64,000 nt of DNA from Acholoe squamosa (Eukaryota; Annelida; Polychaeta; Phyllodocida; Polynoidae), in assembly GCA_949317995.1 (NCBI GenBank), contig OX439039.1, positions 17,289,282-17,353,281 on the forward strand. The letters run 5' to 3'. The notes beneath the pieces are model-generated. The model worked only from the letters and a program-made list of their open reading frames with translations. It had not been told where the DNA came from and ran no database searches. Below are positions 11,816-20,682 of the stretch, one piece after another; positions within the stretch are counted from its first letter, which is position 1, and every line of letters starts with the position of its first letter. A program made the position numbers and the translations under genes.

Positions 11816-12516
11816 TGTCCAAAGTTGGAGGGGCTAACTTTTCTGCTGACTTCCGAATTATGATCTGCAGATGCGCTCTTTTGATATGAGGTTTGAGAGC
11901 AGGATCTGTAGGTGGCAGGGATATAATCTTCAGAGTTATCTTCTGGTGGATGAAGATTGAATATCTTGCTTCATTCATGGATTTCTTCTTTATTTTGTAC
12001 ATGAGACTAATGAAATGACTGCCCGCCTTCAACACGTCAGTTTCAGTAGCCTCTTGCTCTCCAAGTACTTCTATATTGACACCAGGCATTTTAAATTCAG
12101 ACAATGCAGCTCCTCTCCCTTTGTCAAAGAAGCTAACTGTGTCACATCCCGATAGCGCATGCACCCCCAAAATCTTGAGGGATTTGTCACCAAGTTTGTT
12201 TGCTGTTTCATTAATGTTGATGATTTTGCCATCTGACTTGCGCATTGTTATGAGGGTAGCACTCTGCCACTTCCAGCAAAAGTAGACAAGCAGTGCAAAT
12301 ATGTCTGTGTCATCAGATACCTCTTGAAGATGTTTTTTTTTGCTGGTCAATCAGTATCTTCATGTAACTGATAATGATACAGTCAGCTTCTTCATGTTTT
12401 TTCTAGTGGCCTTCAGATAACTGTTCGGACAGCATATCTGGTGAATAAGTTGCTTCTTGTTCGCTGTGCTCTTCATGATAGTATCTCTGGATGGTAATGG
12501 GGTTTCTTGTGTGAGT
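11769..12516 (-). pseudogene. XPG/PIN-like nuclease segment of the transposase
   Basis: Three spaced acidic motifs are visible: EEADCIIISYM (coded at about 12360-12393), SDDTDIFALLVY (about 12280-12317) and GVHALSGCDT (about 12139-12168). Their order and spacing fit the XPG-I/PIN metal-dependent nuclease fold. Downstream comes LPPTDPALKPHIKRAHLQ and then NYGWEIKSG, which in this family precedes the CXC block. A run of nine A/T near 12338-12346 carries a frameshift that separates the EEAD motif from SDDTD. Stops upstream of EEAD show further decay. The catalytic acids themselves are intact in the sequence. Confidence 0.75.
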
Positions 12517-12962
12517 TTAATCATTGGCTGGTTTGTTCCTTAAATGCTCTTGAGTTTTGATGGAGGTGCCATTGTACCTATTAAAGATAACTATGACTTC
12601 ATGATCTTTTGCTACTGCTCGTGTGATGTTATTGGTAAGGGTTTTAATTGTTCCAGACTTTGGCCATGCTATATGGTAAAGCATTTCATTGCCGTCTACA
12701 AGGTCAACATCAGGGCTGTCAGGAGGTAGAGGTACATGGTTGAGCATTTCTATGCCATTTAACAGTTCAACATCAGAACTGTCACTAGGTAGAGCTCCAT
12801 GGCAGAGTGTTTCATTGCCATCTAACAGTTCAAGATCATTATTATCCCAAGGATCATTATATCTAGCCAGTTTATGCAAGAGATATGACTTGTTTCCTCT
12901 TTGGAGTCCTCCATACTCATTAAAAATGGCAGGAGGTAGAGGTGATGACTCATAGGTGAGGA
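12517..12962 (-). pseudogene. Transposase segment with triplicated 21-residue unit
   Basis: Begins LTYESSPLPPAIFNEYGG and ends VIVIFNRYNGTSIKTQE, matching the part of the family just before the nuclease motifs, where a DGN-ML-HIAWP block is expected once. Here that block is present three times in tandem (see the 63-bp repeat). At 12950-12962 the frame is cut by a SINE-like insert, on the other side of which the upstream frame ends VTLEQLLTYD. Confidence 0.75.
12671..12859 (-). repeat. 63-bp tandem triplication inside the pseudogene
   Basis: The words ATGG-AGCATTTC-ATGCC...ACA(A/T)C...TC recur with a period of exactly 63: anchor bases at 12674, 12737 and 12800. In translation each copy gives a 21-residue unit of the form (V/L)(E/D)L(L/V)(D/N)G-E-L-H-LP-DS-D. 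The copies have diverged by substitutions but not by indels, so the reading frame through the array stayed open. Confidence 0.88.
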
Positions 12963-13093
12963 CTGTGTGTGGTGCACATATGCGCGGGCACTGACACATT
13001 CCTCTTTTAAATTATCAACCTGTGAAGCACGGGATAGCCACTTAGTGCCGCTAAAGTGCTGTAAAACACAAATCAATCAATCATAGGTGAGGA
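12950..13093 (+). mobile_element. Chimeric SINE-like insert, 118 bp, with 13-bp TSD
   Basis: The 13-bp sequence TCATAGGTGAGGA occurs at 12950-12962 and 13081-13093. Between them, about 40 bp (GTGTGTGGTGCACATATGCG and what follows, to about 13006) match the centre of the 185-bp SINE family of this window. The rest ends GCTGTAAAACACAAATCAATCAATCA, an (AATC)n tail unlike the (ACTC)n tail of that family. Removing the insert and one duplication restores the transposase frame. The target duplication and simple tail indicate LINE-mediated retroposition. Confidence 0.88.
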
Positions 13094-13616
13094 GCTGTTC
13101 CAGTGTCACATCTCTCTTTTGAGATAGGACTAGCAATCTTCCATACACCTTCTCCATGTCATAGGTAGTTCTTTCACCAATTTTAATCCCTTTTATAGCC
13201 TCCATTCTGGTCACCTTGGCATGAATTGGGCCATGAAAAACAGATGGGAGACTACCAATGAACTGTGCTGCCATACACTCACCGATGGAGAGTGCATCAG
13301 CGACATTGATTCTATCATCAATGATTCATCCATTTAAAATATTGAACAGGACCAGTTCACTTTGTTTTAATGAATGTGGATGTGCAGCTATCTCAGCCCG
13401 AATTTGTTTCCATTTTTCTTCTGTTCTTCCCTCTTCCTTGTGTCTGTCAACACTTGTATCAAGGTCTTCCTCTTTAATAAGGTTCGAACATTTCATCCAT
13501 GTCATGAGATAGCATATTACAAATATCCTGAGAGAGTACCCACCGGGCAGTTTGGTTAGGGTCGAGTGTCATTCCAACAAGACCTCCTTTGGCCTTGCCT
13601 TTTCGAATATATAGGC
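13094..13616 (-). pseudogene. Transposase segment upstream of the nuclease half
   Basis: Read 5' to 3' it begins YIRKGKAKGGLVGMTLDPNQ, passes HPHSLKQSELVLFNILNG, a TGA stop (13326-13328), INVADALSIGECMAAQFIGS, and ends YGRLLVLSQKRDVTLEQLL. These blocks occur in the same order in the invertebrate family I recall. A one-base frameshift lies near 13480 (after EMFEP). The segment joins the next one across the 118-bp insert. Confidence 0.7.
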
Positions 13617-13925
13617 AAATGTTCACGAGGGGGGAGAATTTTTGAGGGTTATCTCACGCGCCGATGCGGCACCTGATCGGCAATGAGTGTTCATTTGCAT
13701 TTATTTCATGTTATTTTGATCTAAAACTGCTGAATTACAATAGAATTTACCAGAATGACTCCCCGTGCGCACTGTTTACATCGCCATCTTGGACCTATGA
13801 AGTCATCAAATGGTCACGTGACCTCGGCGTGTGATATTTTCACGGGTTATCTCACGGGGGGTGTGAGATACGGCCCTCGAGTGCTAGAGCTATGGGCTGT
13901 CAGTATCTCGGGCATATCAACATGA
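13617..13925. mobile_element. Unclassified insert of about 310 bp with YY1 and E-box words
   Basis: This block separates ...DQFCEQTFI from YIRKGKAK in the broken gene and has no coding logic of its own. GGGTTATCTCACG occurs near both ends (about 13637 and 13842) and TATCTCAC/GTGAGATA forms a short hairpin at about 13846-13869. Less exact inverted words (CTCACGCGCCG and CGGCGTGTGAT) suggest terminal inverted repeats. Inside lie CGCCATCTTGG (YY1-like) and GGTCACGTGACC (a perfect E-box palindrome). The gene words GTGAACA and ATTT lie on both sides, but a clean target duplication could not be defined. Confidence 0.45.
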
Positions 13926-14187
13926 AATAAATGTCTGTTCACAGAACTGATCTGCAGAGACTGCATTCCAACTACCTGGTTTGTGATGGCAAACATGATT
14001 ACCAAGCAAGTAAAATGATGCTGCCTCTTTATCAAGTTGTGCCAATTCTAGAAGGTACCATGTTACATATCTTGCATAATTCCAATGGCCGGCTGCAAAA
14101 AAGTAAGGTACCATCTTCTGGATACAATACACATACAAGGTGAAATTTGCTTCCCTTTCTGCTCTCATGAACATATTATGCGCCAGT
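13926..14187 (-). pseudogene. Transposase middle segment (FAAGHWNYAR block)
   Basis: Encodes MRAEREANFTLYVYCIQ, MVPYFFAAGHWNYARYVTWY and SADQFCEQTFI. In the family this block follows the GGMH-LMSFLG block and precedes the GG(L/I)VG block. In the correct frame it continues through the SINE target site into RLWVDCFLLPVLLAHN, showing that the SINE at 14200-14387 landed in coding sequence. Confidence 0.75.
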
Positions 14188-14399
14188 AACACTGGAAGTG
14201 AGTGAGTGAGTGAGTAATAGATGTTTAACGCCATTTCGACAGCTAAGGTCATATTCATGGCGAGAACGACATTACACAATTTCACAGAGGGATGTGTCAG
14301 TGCCCGCGCATATGTGCACCACACACATCCTGAGGGGATAGGAAAGAGGAGACATAGACCCTTTTAAGTGGGCTAGGGAGGCCCCGAAACACTGGAAGT
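14188..14399 (-). mobile_element. SINE copy 1 (188 bp), 12-bp TSD
   Basis: AACACTGGAAGT is repeated at 14188-14199 and 14388-14399. The body between runs on the minus strand from GGGGCCTCCCTAGCCCAC to an (ACTC)n tail, seen on the plus strand as GTGAGTGAGTGAGTGAG. It is the same family as the copies at 24246, 41749 and 52097. There is no recognisable tRNA or 5S A/B-box, so the promoter class is unknown. Confidence 0.93.
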
Positions 14400-14662
14400 A
14401 GGAAGCAATCTACCCAAAGACGACCTGCTGTTTATTTTCCAGGGATTCCCATGATTCCTTGCCAGATTGTACTGATTCTCTCATGATTTCAGTTGCTACC
14501 ATACGAAAACCTCTCATTGCCTTTGGCCAAGCCTCACCATTTAGCATGTTCATAGTTCCATTGTATGCATCCCCAAAGATTTCCTCCAATCCTGATCCTG
14601 CCATGAGATTTCCAATGGATCCCAAGAAAGACATATGCAAATGCATACCACCTGTTCTAGGT
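14400..14662 (-). pseudogene. Transposase segment next to the LINE insertion
   Basis: Starts in the 12-bp LINE target site (coding PRTG) and reads GMHLHMSFLGSIGNLMAGSG and then MNMLNGEAWPKAMRGFRMV. On the far side of the LINE (20683 onward, minus strand) the frame reads QIKWSNPNRWKYLLPRTGG, so the two parts join exactly through the target sequence. A frameshift lies near 14425. Confidence 0.8.
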
Positions 14663-14823
14663 GCCCCTGTGGAGTGGGGAACCTCTAAAGTGACTAGAGG
14701 TAGTAGAATAACTTCACCGGGATGCTTCTGTGCAGACCGAATCGTAAAAGGCGAGGAAAACCATAGGCTGCAGCACCCCATTCTTGCTCGCCATCCTTGA
14801 ATGGTTCAAAATGGCTTAAAAGA
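14663..14823 (+). other. LINE 5' untranslated region
   Basis: Sequence between the target duplication and the first plausible ORF1 start. It must hold the internal promoter of the LINE, but I recognise no specific element. A run of ten C at 14830-14839 follows the ATG at 14824. One extra C would put that ATG in frame with ORF1, so a slip in this run may have removed the original start. Confidence 0.6.
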
Positions 14824-14843
14824 ATGGATCCCCCCCCCCTGCA

Positions 14844-16712
14844 ATGGAAAGCACACCCATATCAACCCCAATGTCGGCTGCAGGCCCGACGGAAAACAAA
14901 CTGTAACGTCCCTTGGTAGGCAACCAGGCTGAGGACGGCTTATCAGCTACTGGAAGAAAAACTGAAACAGAAGCCCCCTGGGGCCTAAGTACAAAAGAAA
15001 CAGACCGCGCCACGGCCGGTAAAAGATCACGTGAGAGCACTGGCGAAAATGCTAGTGCCTCTAAAAGAAGCAACAATGTAGAAAGAAGTAACGACAAAGA
15101 AAGCAGTAACAATGAAGAAAGCAATAATAATGAAGAAAACAGTAATAGTGAAGAAAGAAGCAACAAGGAAGAAGAAAACAACAACAAAAAAGAAAGACGC
15201 AGGAAAGAGTACAATGCCCACAACTGGCCCAGATTCCTTGTTGTGGAGTCTAGTGAAGAGGGTGAAACACTAGCAAAACTGTCACCATTTGCCATAGGTA
15301 AGGCTCTGGAAGGCCATGCTGGAATACCTAAGAGTGTGAAAAAGACCAGGGCAGGAACCTTGCTTATTGAAACTTACAAAAAGTCTCACAGCATAGGACT
15401 GCTTAAAATGACCAATATGGCAGGAACTCCAGTAAAAGTCTCTCCACACAGATCCCTCAACTCCTCAAAAGGAGTCATTCGCTGGTGGGACCTGGTGGGA
15501 ACCCCCGAGGAGGAGATTACCGAGAACCTGTCGTATATAGGAGTCACAGAAGCAAAGCAGATGAAGGCGAGAAGGATGGGTAAGGTAGTCGAGACTGGTA
15601 CTTTTGTACTGACTTTCGACTGCCCGACGCCACCAGATTCCATCAAATGCGCGTATCAAAACATCAGGGTAGAAGAATACATCCCGAACCCAATGCACTG
15701 CTTCAAATGCCAACGTTTTGGACACACTTTGAGAAAATGTAACAACCGACAGAGATGCGGAAGGTGTGACCAAGAGCATGAAACAGAAGGATGTAGGGAG
15801 GTACCCCACTGCACCAACTGTGGTGGAAACCATCCCGCCTTCTCCAAAAAATGCCCCAAGTTTATAGAAAAGAAGAAGATCCAAACTGTACGTATAAATC
15901 AAAAGATATCCTTTTCGGAAGTAAGAAAAATTGTTCAAGCTCTAAACCCTACTACCACACGTACTGCATTATTGTCAGACGTTTTCAAACCCAGCAAAAC
16001 TGTGGCATGTCAGACACTATCACCGTCTGAACTGGCTGAAGAGCTACAGCCTCCACCAAAGGCTCAAACCCAAACCTTTGGGACAAAAACGGGCACTCTC
16101 ATCATGCCCCCTAGGAACCTTCCTGGTTCCGTCCAGGTGCCAGCAGGGCCCCTCGAGGGGTCACTGTCACCTGCCTCAGTATCCAAACCATCAGGATGCC
16201 ACCTACCCACCCCAAATCCGGGACAATGTTCTAGGGATTCTCATAAGCCTACATCATCTGGTTCTAGCCAAAAAACATCAGGCTCCAACCGACCAGTTTC
16301 TGGTGTTCGGCCCACAGAGACCCACAAAGGAAGCCGGGCACACCCCAAGCCCACCCCAGGAGGTACTGAATGGGATAAACACTATCCCTCTGAACCAAGC
16401 TTGGTAAACATCCCTACACCCGCAAGCTCCTTCTCATCAAAGGCTGCGTCACCACCACCTCCCCCCAAAGCCTCCCCCAACTCTCAACACAGAGTCAACA
16501 AGGAGGTTCAGGGGAGGTTCGCAGCTAAGAAAATACCACATAAAGAACTGACCACACTAACAAAACAAGAAAAAGCCAAAACAGCACAGGTAAAGACCAA
16601 AATTAATAGAAATATCACCCACACATCCAACAGATTTAAAGTACTTGCTAATGAAATGAAGGAAGCGTCGGGCCCAGCCGACCACAAAACTACCACCAAA
16701 AATGGAAGATAA
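14844..16712 (+). pseudogene. LINE ORF1, gag-like nucleic-acid-binding protein (stop-disrupted)
   Basis: In-frame ATG codons occur at 14844 and 14871, then a TAA at 14904-14906 breaks the frame, after which 599 codons are open to 16712. A single C-to-T change (CAA to TAA) would explain the stop. The protein has a Ser/Asn/Glu-rich low-complexity stretch (about 15070-15200), a folded part, and three CCHC knuckles from about 15699: CFKCQRFGHTLRKC, CGRCDQEHETEGC and CTNCGGNHPAFSKKC. The C-terminal third is rich in Pro, Ser and Lys. Such proteins bind LINE RNA into a ribonucleoprotein. ORF1 overlaps the ORF2 start by 11 bases in a different frame, which suggests coupled reinitiation for ORF2 translation. 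Confidence 0.88.
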
Positions 16713-17541
16713 CGAGGTCATATTACAATGGAACTGTAGAGGTGCTAGAGCCAATAGAGAAGACCTTGAACTTCTCTGTGCAGAATTCAAACCATCTGCA
16801 ATATCCCTACAAGAACTTAAGGTAACAGACTCTAGCTCCCTTGAAATGAAGGGCTACAACATATACTCCAAGATACCTCCAACAGAAACACCATCAGGGG
16901 GAGTAGCCATCATGGCCTCAGTAAATTACCCACAAAGGGAGGTTAGTCTCGACACAGAGCTTCAGGCAGTGGCAATAAACATCACTATCAATGAGCCAAT
17001 CACCATCTGCTGCATATATCTCCCACCCAAAGAGAAGATACTCTACACTGACATAAGCAAAGTGATTCAACAACTTCCCACTCCCTACATCCTCATGGGT
17101 GACTTTAATGCCCACAACACCATCTGGGGATCCCAAAAATGTGATGAAAGGGGGACAACTATTGAAAGGATACTAGACCGCAAATCATTATGCATCTTCA
17201 ACAACAAAACACCCACATACCTCCACCCAGCCAGTGGGACCTACAGCTATATAGATCTAACCATAGGTCACCCAAACATCTTTGCCGATTATGGATGGAG
17301 TGTTCATGATGATCTTTGTGGAAGTGATCACTTTCCTATCATCCTAAAAACTCAAAAACATAACAACAACAACCAAAGGAACCCAACATGGAAAATACAA
17401 AGAGCTGACTGGGATGAATTCCAGAAACTCTGTGAAACTTCCTTCCTGCCATGGGAACATGTGGCTGAGAAGAGGGACGCCATCCAATACTTTACAGATA
17501 CCCTTTTGGAGATAAGCAAGATGAGCATCCCCATAACATAA
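16702..17541 (+). pseudogene. LINE ORF2, endonuclease domain
   Basis: Begins with ATG inside the end of ORF1. APE-type endonuclease motifs appear in order: QWNCRG (residues 8-13), LQELK (about 37-41), MGDFNAHN (about 132-139), YIDLTIG, and SDHFPI (about 208-213), which hold the metal and active-site residues. It nicks target DNA to prime reverse transcription. The frame ends ...SIPIT then TAA (17539-17541). The same frame continues KKPSKKSRPWYDD without shift, so this is a point-mutation stop within one long ORF2 and not a natural terminus. Confidence 0.92.
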
Positions 17542-19965
17542 AAAAAGCCCTCCAAAAAATCTCGTCCATGGTACGACGACAAATGCAAAGCAGCTCGGAA
17601 GGAACGCAAGAGGGCCCTCAGAAAATTTAACAACAACATAATCCCAGAAAACATGTACAACTTCCTCCAGACAAGGGCGAAAACCAAGTTAACGCTGAAA
17701 ACAACTAAAAGAGAATCTTTCCAAAATTATGTTAAATCTCTCCCCTTGTCCAAATCCATGAAAAAGATCTGGCAAGCAGTAAATAGAATGAAAGGTAAGG
17801 CCAACAACCCAACAATACACCACCTGAGAGTTGGGGGCGAACCCAAAAGAACAAAGCAAGAAATTGCAAATGCACTGGCGAAGCAATTCCGCAAAACCTC
17901 GTCAATTGAAAACTGCAGCCACACATTCCTGAGACATAAAGAAAGAGAAGAATTACACAAACCCAACTTCTCCTCAGATAATAAAGAGAACTATAACCTA
18001 ACTTTTAACATTGGTGAATTGAAACATGCACTGAATGGCTCAAAAGACTCGAGCCCAGGACCGGATGAGATCCACTACCAAATGCTGAAACATCTCCCTG
18101 CCAATCAACTGAACCTGCTACTGGATATCTTGAATGATATCTGGGTAAATGGGAAATATCCCAGATCTTGGGCAGAGGCATTGGTCGTACCCATCCCCAA
18201 ACCAGGAAAAGACCACAGTGAAGCCTGTAACTATAGACCCATAGCAATGACAAGCTGCCTTGCCAAAACTATGGAAAGAATGGTGAACAACCGACTGATG
18301 TGGTACCTTGAGTCTAATGATCTCATGAATCCACTTCAGTCAGGATTCCGGAAAAATCGTAGCACGACAGACCATCTTGTCAGGTTAGAACGTTACATCA
18401 GAAAGGGATTTGCAAATAATGAACATGTGGTTGCCATCTTCTTCGACCTGGAGAAGGTCTATGACACCACATGGAAACATGGAATCCTGAAAGACATTCA
18501 CAAACTAGGGCTCCGTGGAAGGCTTCCCATGTTTGTATCAAAATTTCTTGCCAACAGAGTATTCAGTGTACGCCTTGGCACTACTCTCTCAGACAGAGTA
18601 GAACAAGAAATGGGTGTCCCCCAGGGCTGTGTCCTCTCTGTGACCCTGTTTGGCATAAAGATTAATGAAATAACCAAAAACTTACAAAATGACATCAATT
18701 GCTCTTTGTATGTGGATGACTTTGTCATTTGCTACAGATCGAGGCATATTCAAACTATTGAAAGAAAGCTTCAACAGGCCCTGAACCACCTTGGAACCTG
18801 GAGCTGCCAAAACGGCTTCAAGTTCTCACAGACCAAAACCACCTGTGTCCACTTCTGTCGCAGAAGAGGATGTAGAGAAAAACCAACGCTCCACCTCCAG
18901 AACACGGCACTTGAAGTCAAAGAAGAAGTGAAGTTCCTGGGGCTGATATTTGACAGACTACTCAACTTCAAACCACACATCGAATACTTGAGGAGGAAAT
19001 GTCAAAAAGCCATGAATCTCCTGAAAGTGCTTTCCCACACCGACTGGGGTGCCGACAAAGAAACATTACTGATCTTATACAGGGCCTACATCCAGTCAAG
19101 ACTAGACTATGGCTCTATCGTATATGGATCAGCTTGCCCCAGCTACTTGGACAGGTTGAAGCCTATCCAGAACCAGGGACTGAGATTATGCCTGGGGGCA
19201 TTCCGTACATCTCCAGGAAAAAGTCTAGAGGTGGAGGCAAACATCGCCCCCCTTGAGCTTAGGCGAGAAATGCTGTCTATGCAGTACGCAGTTAAAGTAA
19301 GATCAAATAAAAGAAACCCAACATATGAGACACTGTTCACCGAAAACAATTCAGTGTACAGGAAAAAACCGAACATGACCCAACCATACTCGTACAGAGT
19401 GAAAAGACCTATGAAAGCAGCAAAATTAGATGTGATCAAAACCAGGGAGATAAAACCACCCGATAATCCCCCATGGCTACAAATGAAACCAAAGATCATC
19501 TTCACCCTGTGCAAAAACAAAAAGGCAGAAACAGACTCAGTGACCTTTAAAGATCAACTCCATGGGATAGAAAAAGACCATAGTGAACACCTGGCGGTGT
19601 TCACAGATGGTTCTAAGGAGGGTGACAAAGTAGGCTATGGAGTACACACGCCATATGGCAACCTGAAAAGAGGCCTCCATCCCAAAGCCAGCATTTTCAC
19701 GGCAGAGGCTAGCGCCTTGCTACATGCTCTAGAATATGCCAGGATATCAACTCACCAGAAATTCATTGCTCTGTCAGACTCCAAGTCATGCCTTGAAGCA
19801 ATGAAACAATATGAACCAAACAATCCCTTGATACAAGATATCAGGGACAAAACCAACAACCTTGAGAAAGCAAAGAAAGATGTGGTTTTCTGCTGGCTGC
19901 CGAGCCATGTTGGCATAGACGGAAACGAGGCAGCAGATGAAGCGGCAAAGTCAGCACTGGATTGA
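17542..19965 (+). pseudogene. LINE ORF2, reverse transcriptase and RNase H
   Basis: Continues ORF2 in the same frame past the TAA. Reverse transcriptase blocks are SSPGPDEIHYQML, NYRPIAMTSCLAKTMER, LQSGFRKNRSTTDHL, AIFFDLEKVYDTTW (first catalytic Asp), MGVPQGCVLSVTLF, and LYVDDFVICY (YVDD box, about 18703-18732). RNase H follows from about 19590 with FTDGS, FTAEASALLHAL, LSDSKSCL and WLPSHVGIDGNEAADEAA, which supply the D-E-D-D catalytic set. The presence of RNase H separates it from Jockey, CR1 and RTE types and supports the I superfamily. The frame stops at 19963-19965, just after RNase H, because of a frameshift. Confidence 0.94.
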
Positions 19966-20306
19966 CACCTCGAGAAGTGCCAATCCCACACACGGACCTG
20001 ACATCAACCATCAAGAAATATGTGAAACTGAAATGGCAAGCTGACTGGAACAAGCAGCATGAGAACAAGCTACACTCCATTCAGCCTCAACTGAAAGGAA
20101 AGGATGAAAAAAGAAAACTATCCAGATCAGACGAAGTGAAACTAACACGTCTACGAATTGGCCACACAAGGCTTACACACGAACACCATCTGAAACGTGA
20201 AGCCCAACCAATGTGCCAAGAATGCAAGAAAGCTGTCTTCAACACAATAGAAACAAAAGAACTCCTGAACTTCCTCAAAGAATCAAACTTATATAAGTAC
20301 ATATAG
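19962..20306 (+). pseudogene. LINE ORF2 C-terminal tail (frameshifted)
   Basis: In the neighbouring frame the sequence continues VPIPHTDLTSTIKKYVKLKW, LTRLRIGHTRLTHEHHLKRE and MCQECKKAVF, then ends LLNFLKESNLYKYI and a stop. I and Nimb-type proteins carry such a tail after RNase H, with a CxxC...H...C motif. Here the CxxC (MCQEC) is followed almost at once by the terminal LNFLKES block, so the H...C half and about 35 residues appear deleted. The size of the deletion is an estimate from family memory. Confidence 0.8.
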
Positions 20307-20682
20307 ATCATACATACTTATAATTTAAAAAAAAAAAAAAAAAAAAAAATGAAAAATGGCTGGTCCGTCGGTGTCAGGATAATGTGACCGACCGGGTGAT
20401 GTGTCTACAGTTTGCGACATGTTACCTGCGTGAGGCAGCACAATAAAGAGGGGCCTTGAGCCACGAGTGGTATTTCACCACTACGAGCCGTGTCCCACTG
20501 CTACAAGCAGACTCATAAATATATGCACGCGCGCACACACACACACACCCACTCATATGCGCAAACCCGAGGTAGGCCCGCAGCCTACCATTACTATTGA
20601 ATAGTTTAAAATTCTTGAATGTCTGAGTTCCTCGATGGCCCCCGGACGTAAAACTAAACAAACAAACAAACAAACAAACAAA
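20307..20682 (+). other. LINE 3' region: A-run, UTR-like block, (AAAC)n tail
   Basis: After the ORF2 stop there are 23 A residues (20327-20349), then about 300 bp with ATGGCTGGTCCGTCGGTGTC, GTGAGGCAGCACAATAAAG and a (CA)n stretch (about 20527-20548), and finally GGACGTAAAACTAAACAAAC repeats to 20682. Because the outer target duplication encloses everything, this is most simply one 3' UTR with an internal A-run. The alternative is a separate retroposed segment that landed at the A-run. Confidence 0.75.

Noticed and set aside
13844-13870. TATCTCAC-GGGGGG-GTGAGATA hairpin as a terminator or RNA gene
   Set aside because: It lies at the edge of an inserted repeat and has no associated transcript signal.
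14816-15295. 159-codon Leu/Ser-rich minus-strand frame
   Set aside because: It is antisense to LINE ORF1 and its Leu/Ser/Phe runs are the reverse reading of the Asn/Ser/Glu-rich codons.
20327-20349. A-run taken as the 3' end of the LINE
   Set aside because: The 12-bp target duplication lies after the (AAAC)n tail at 20683, so the A-run is internal.
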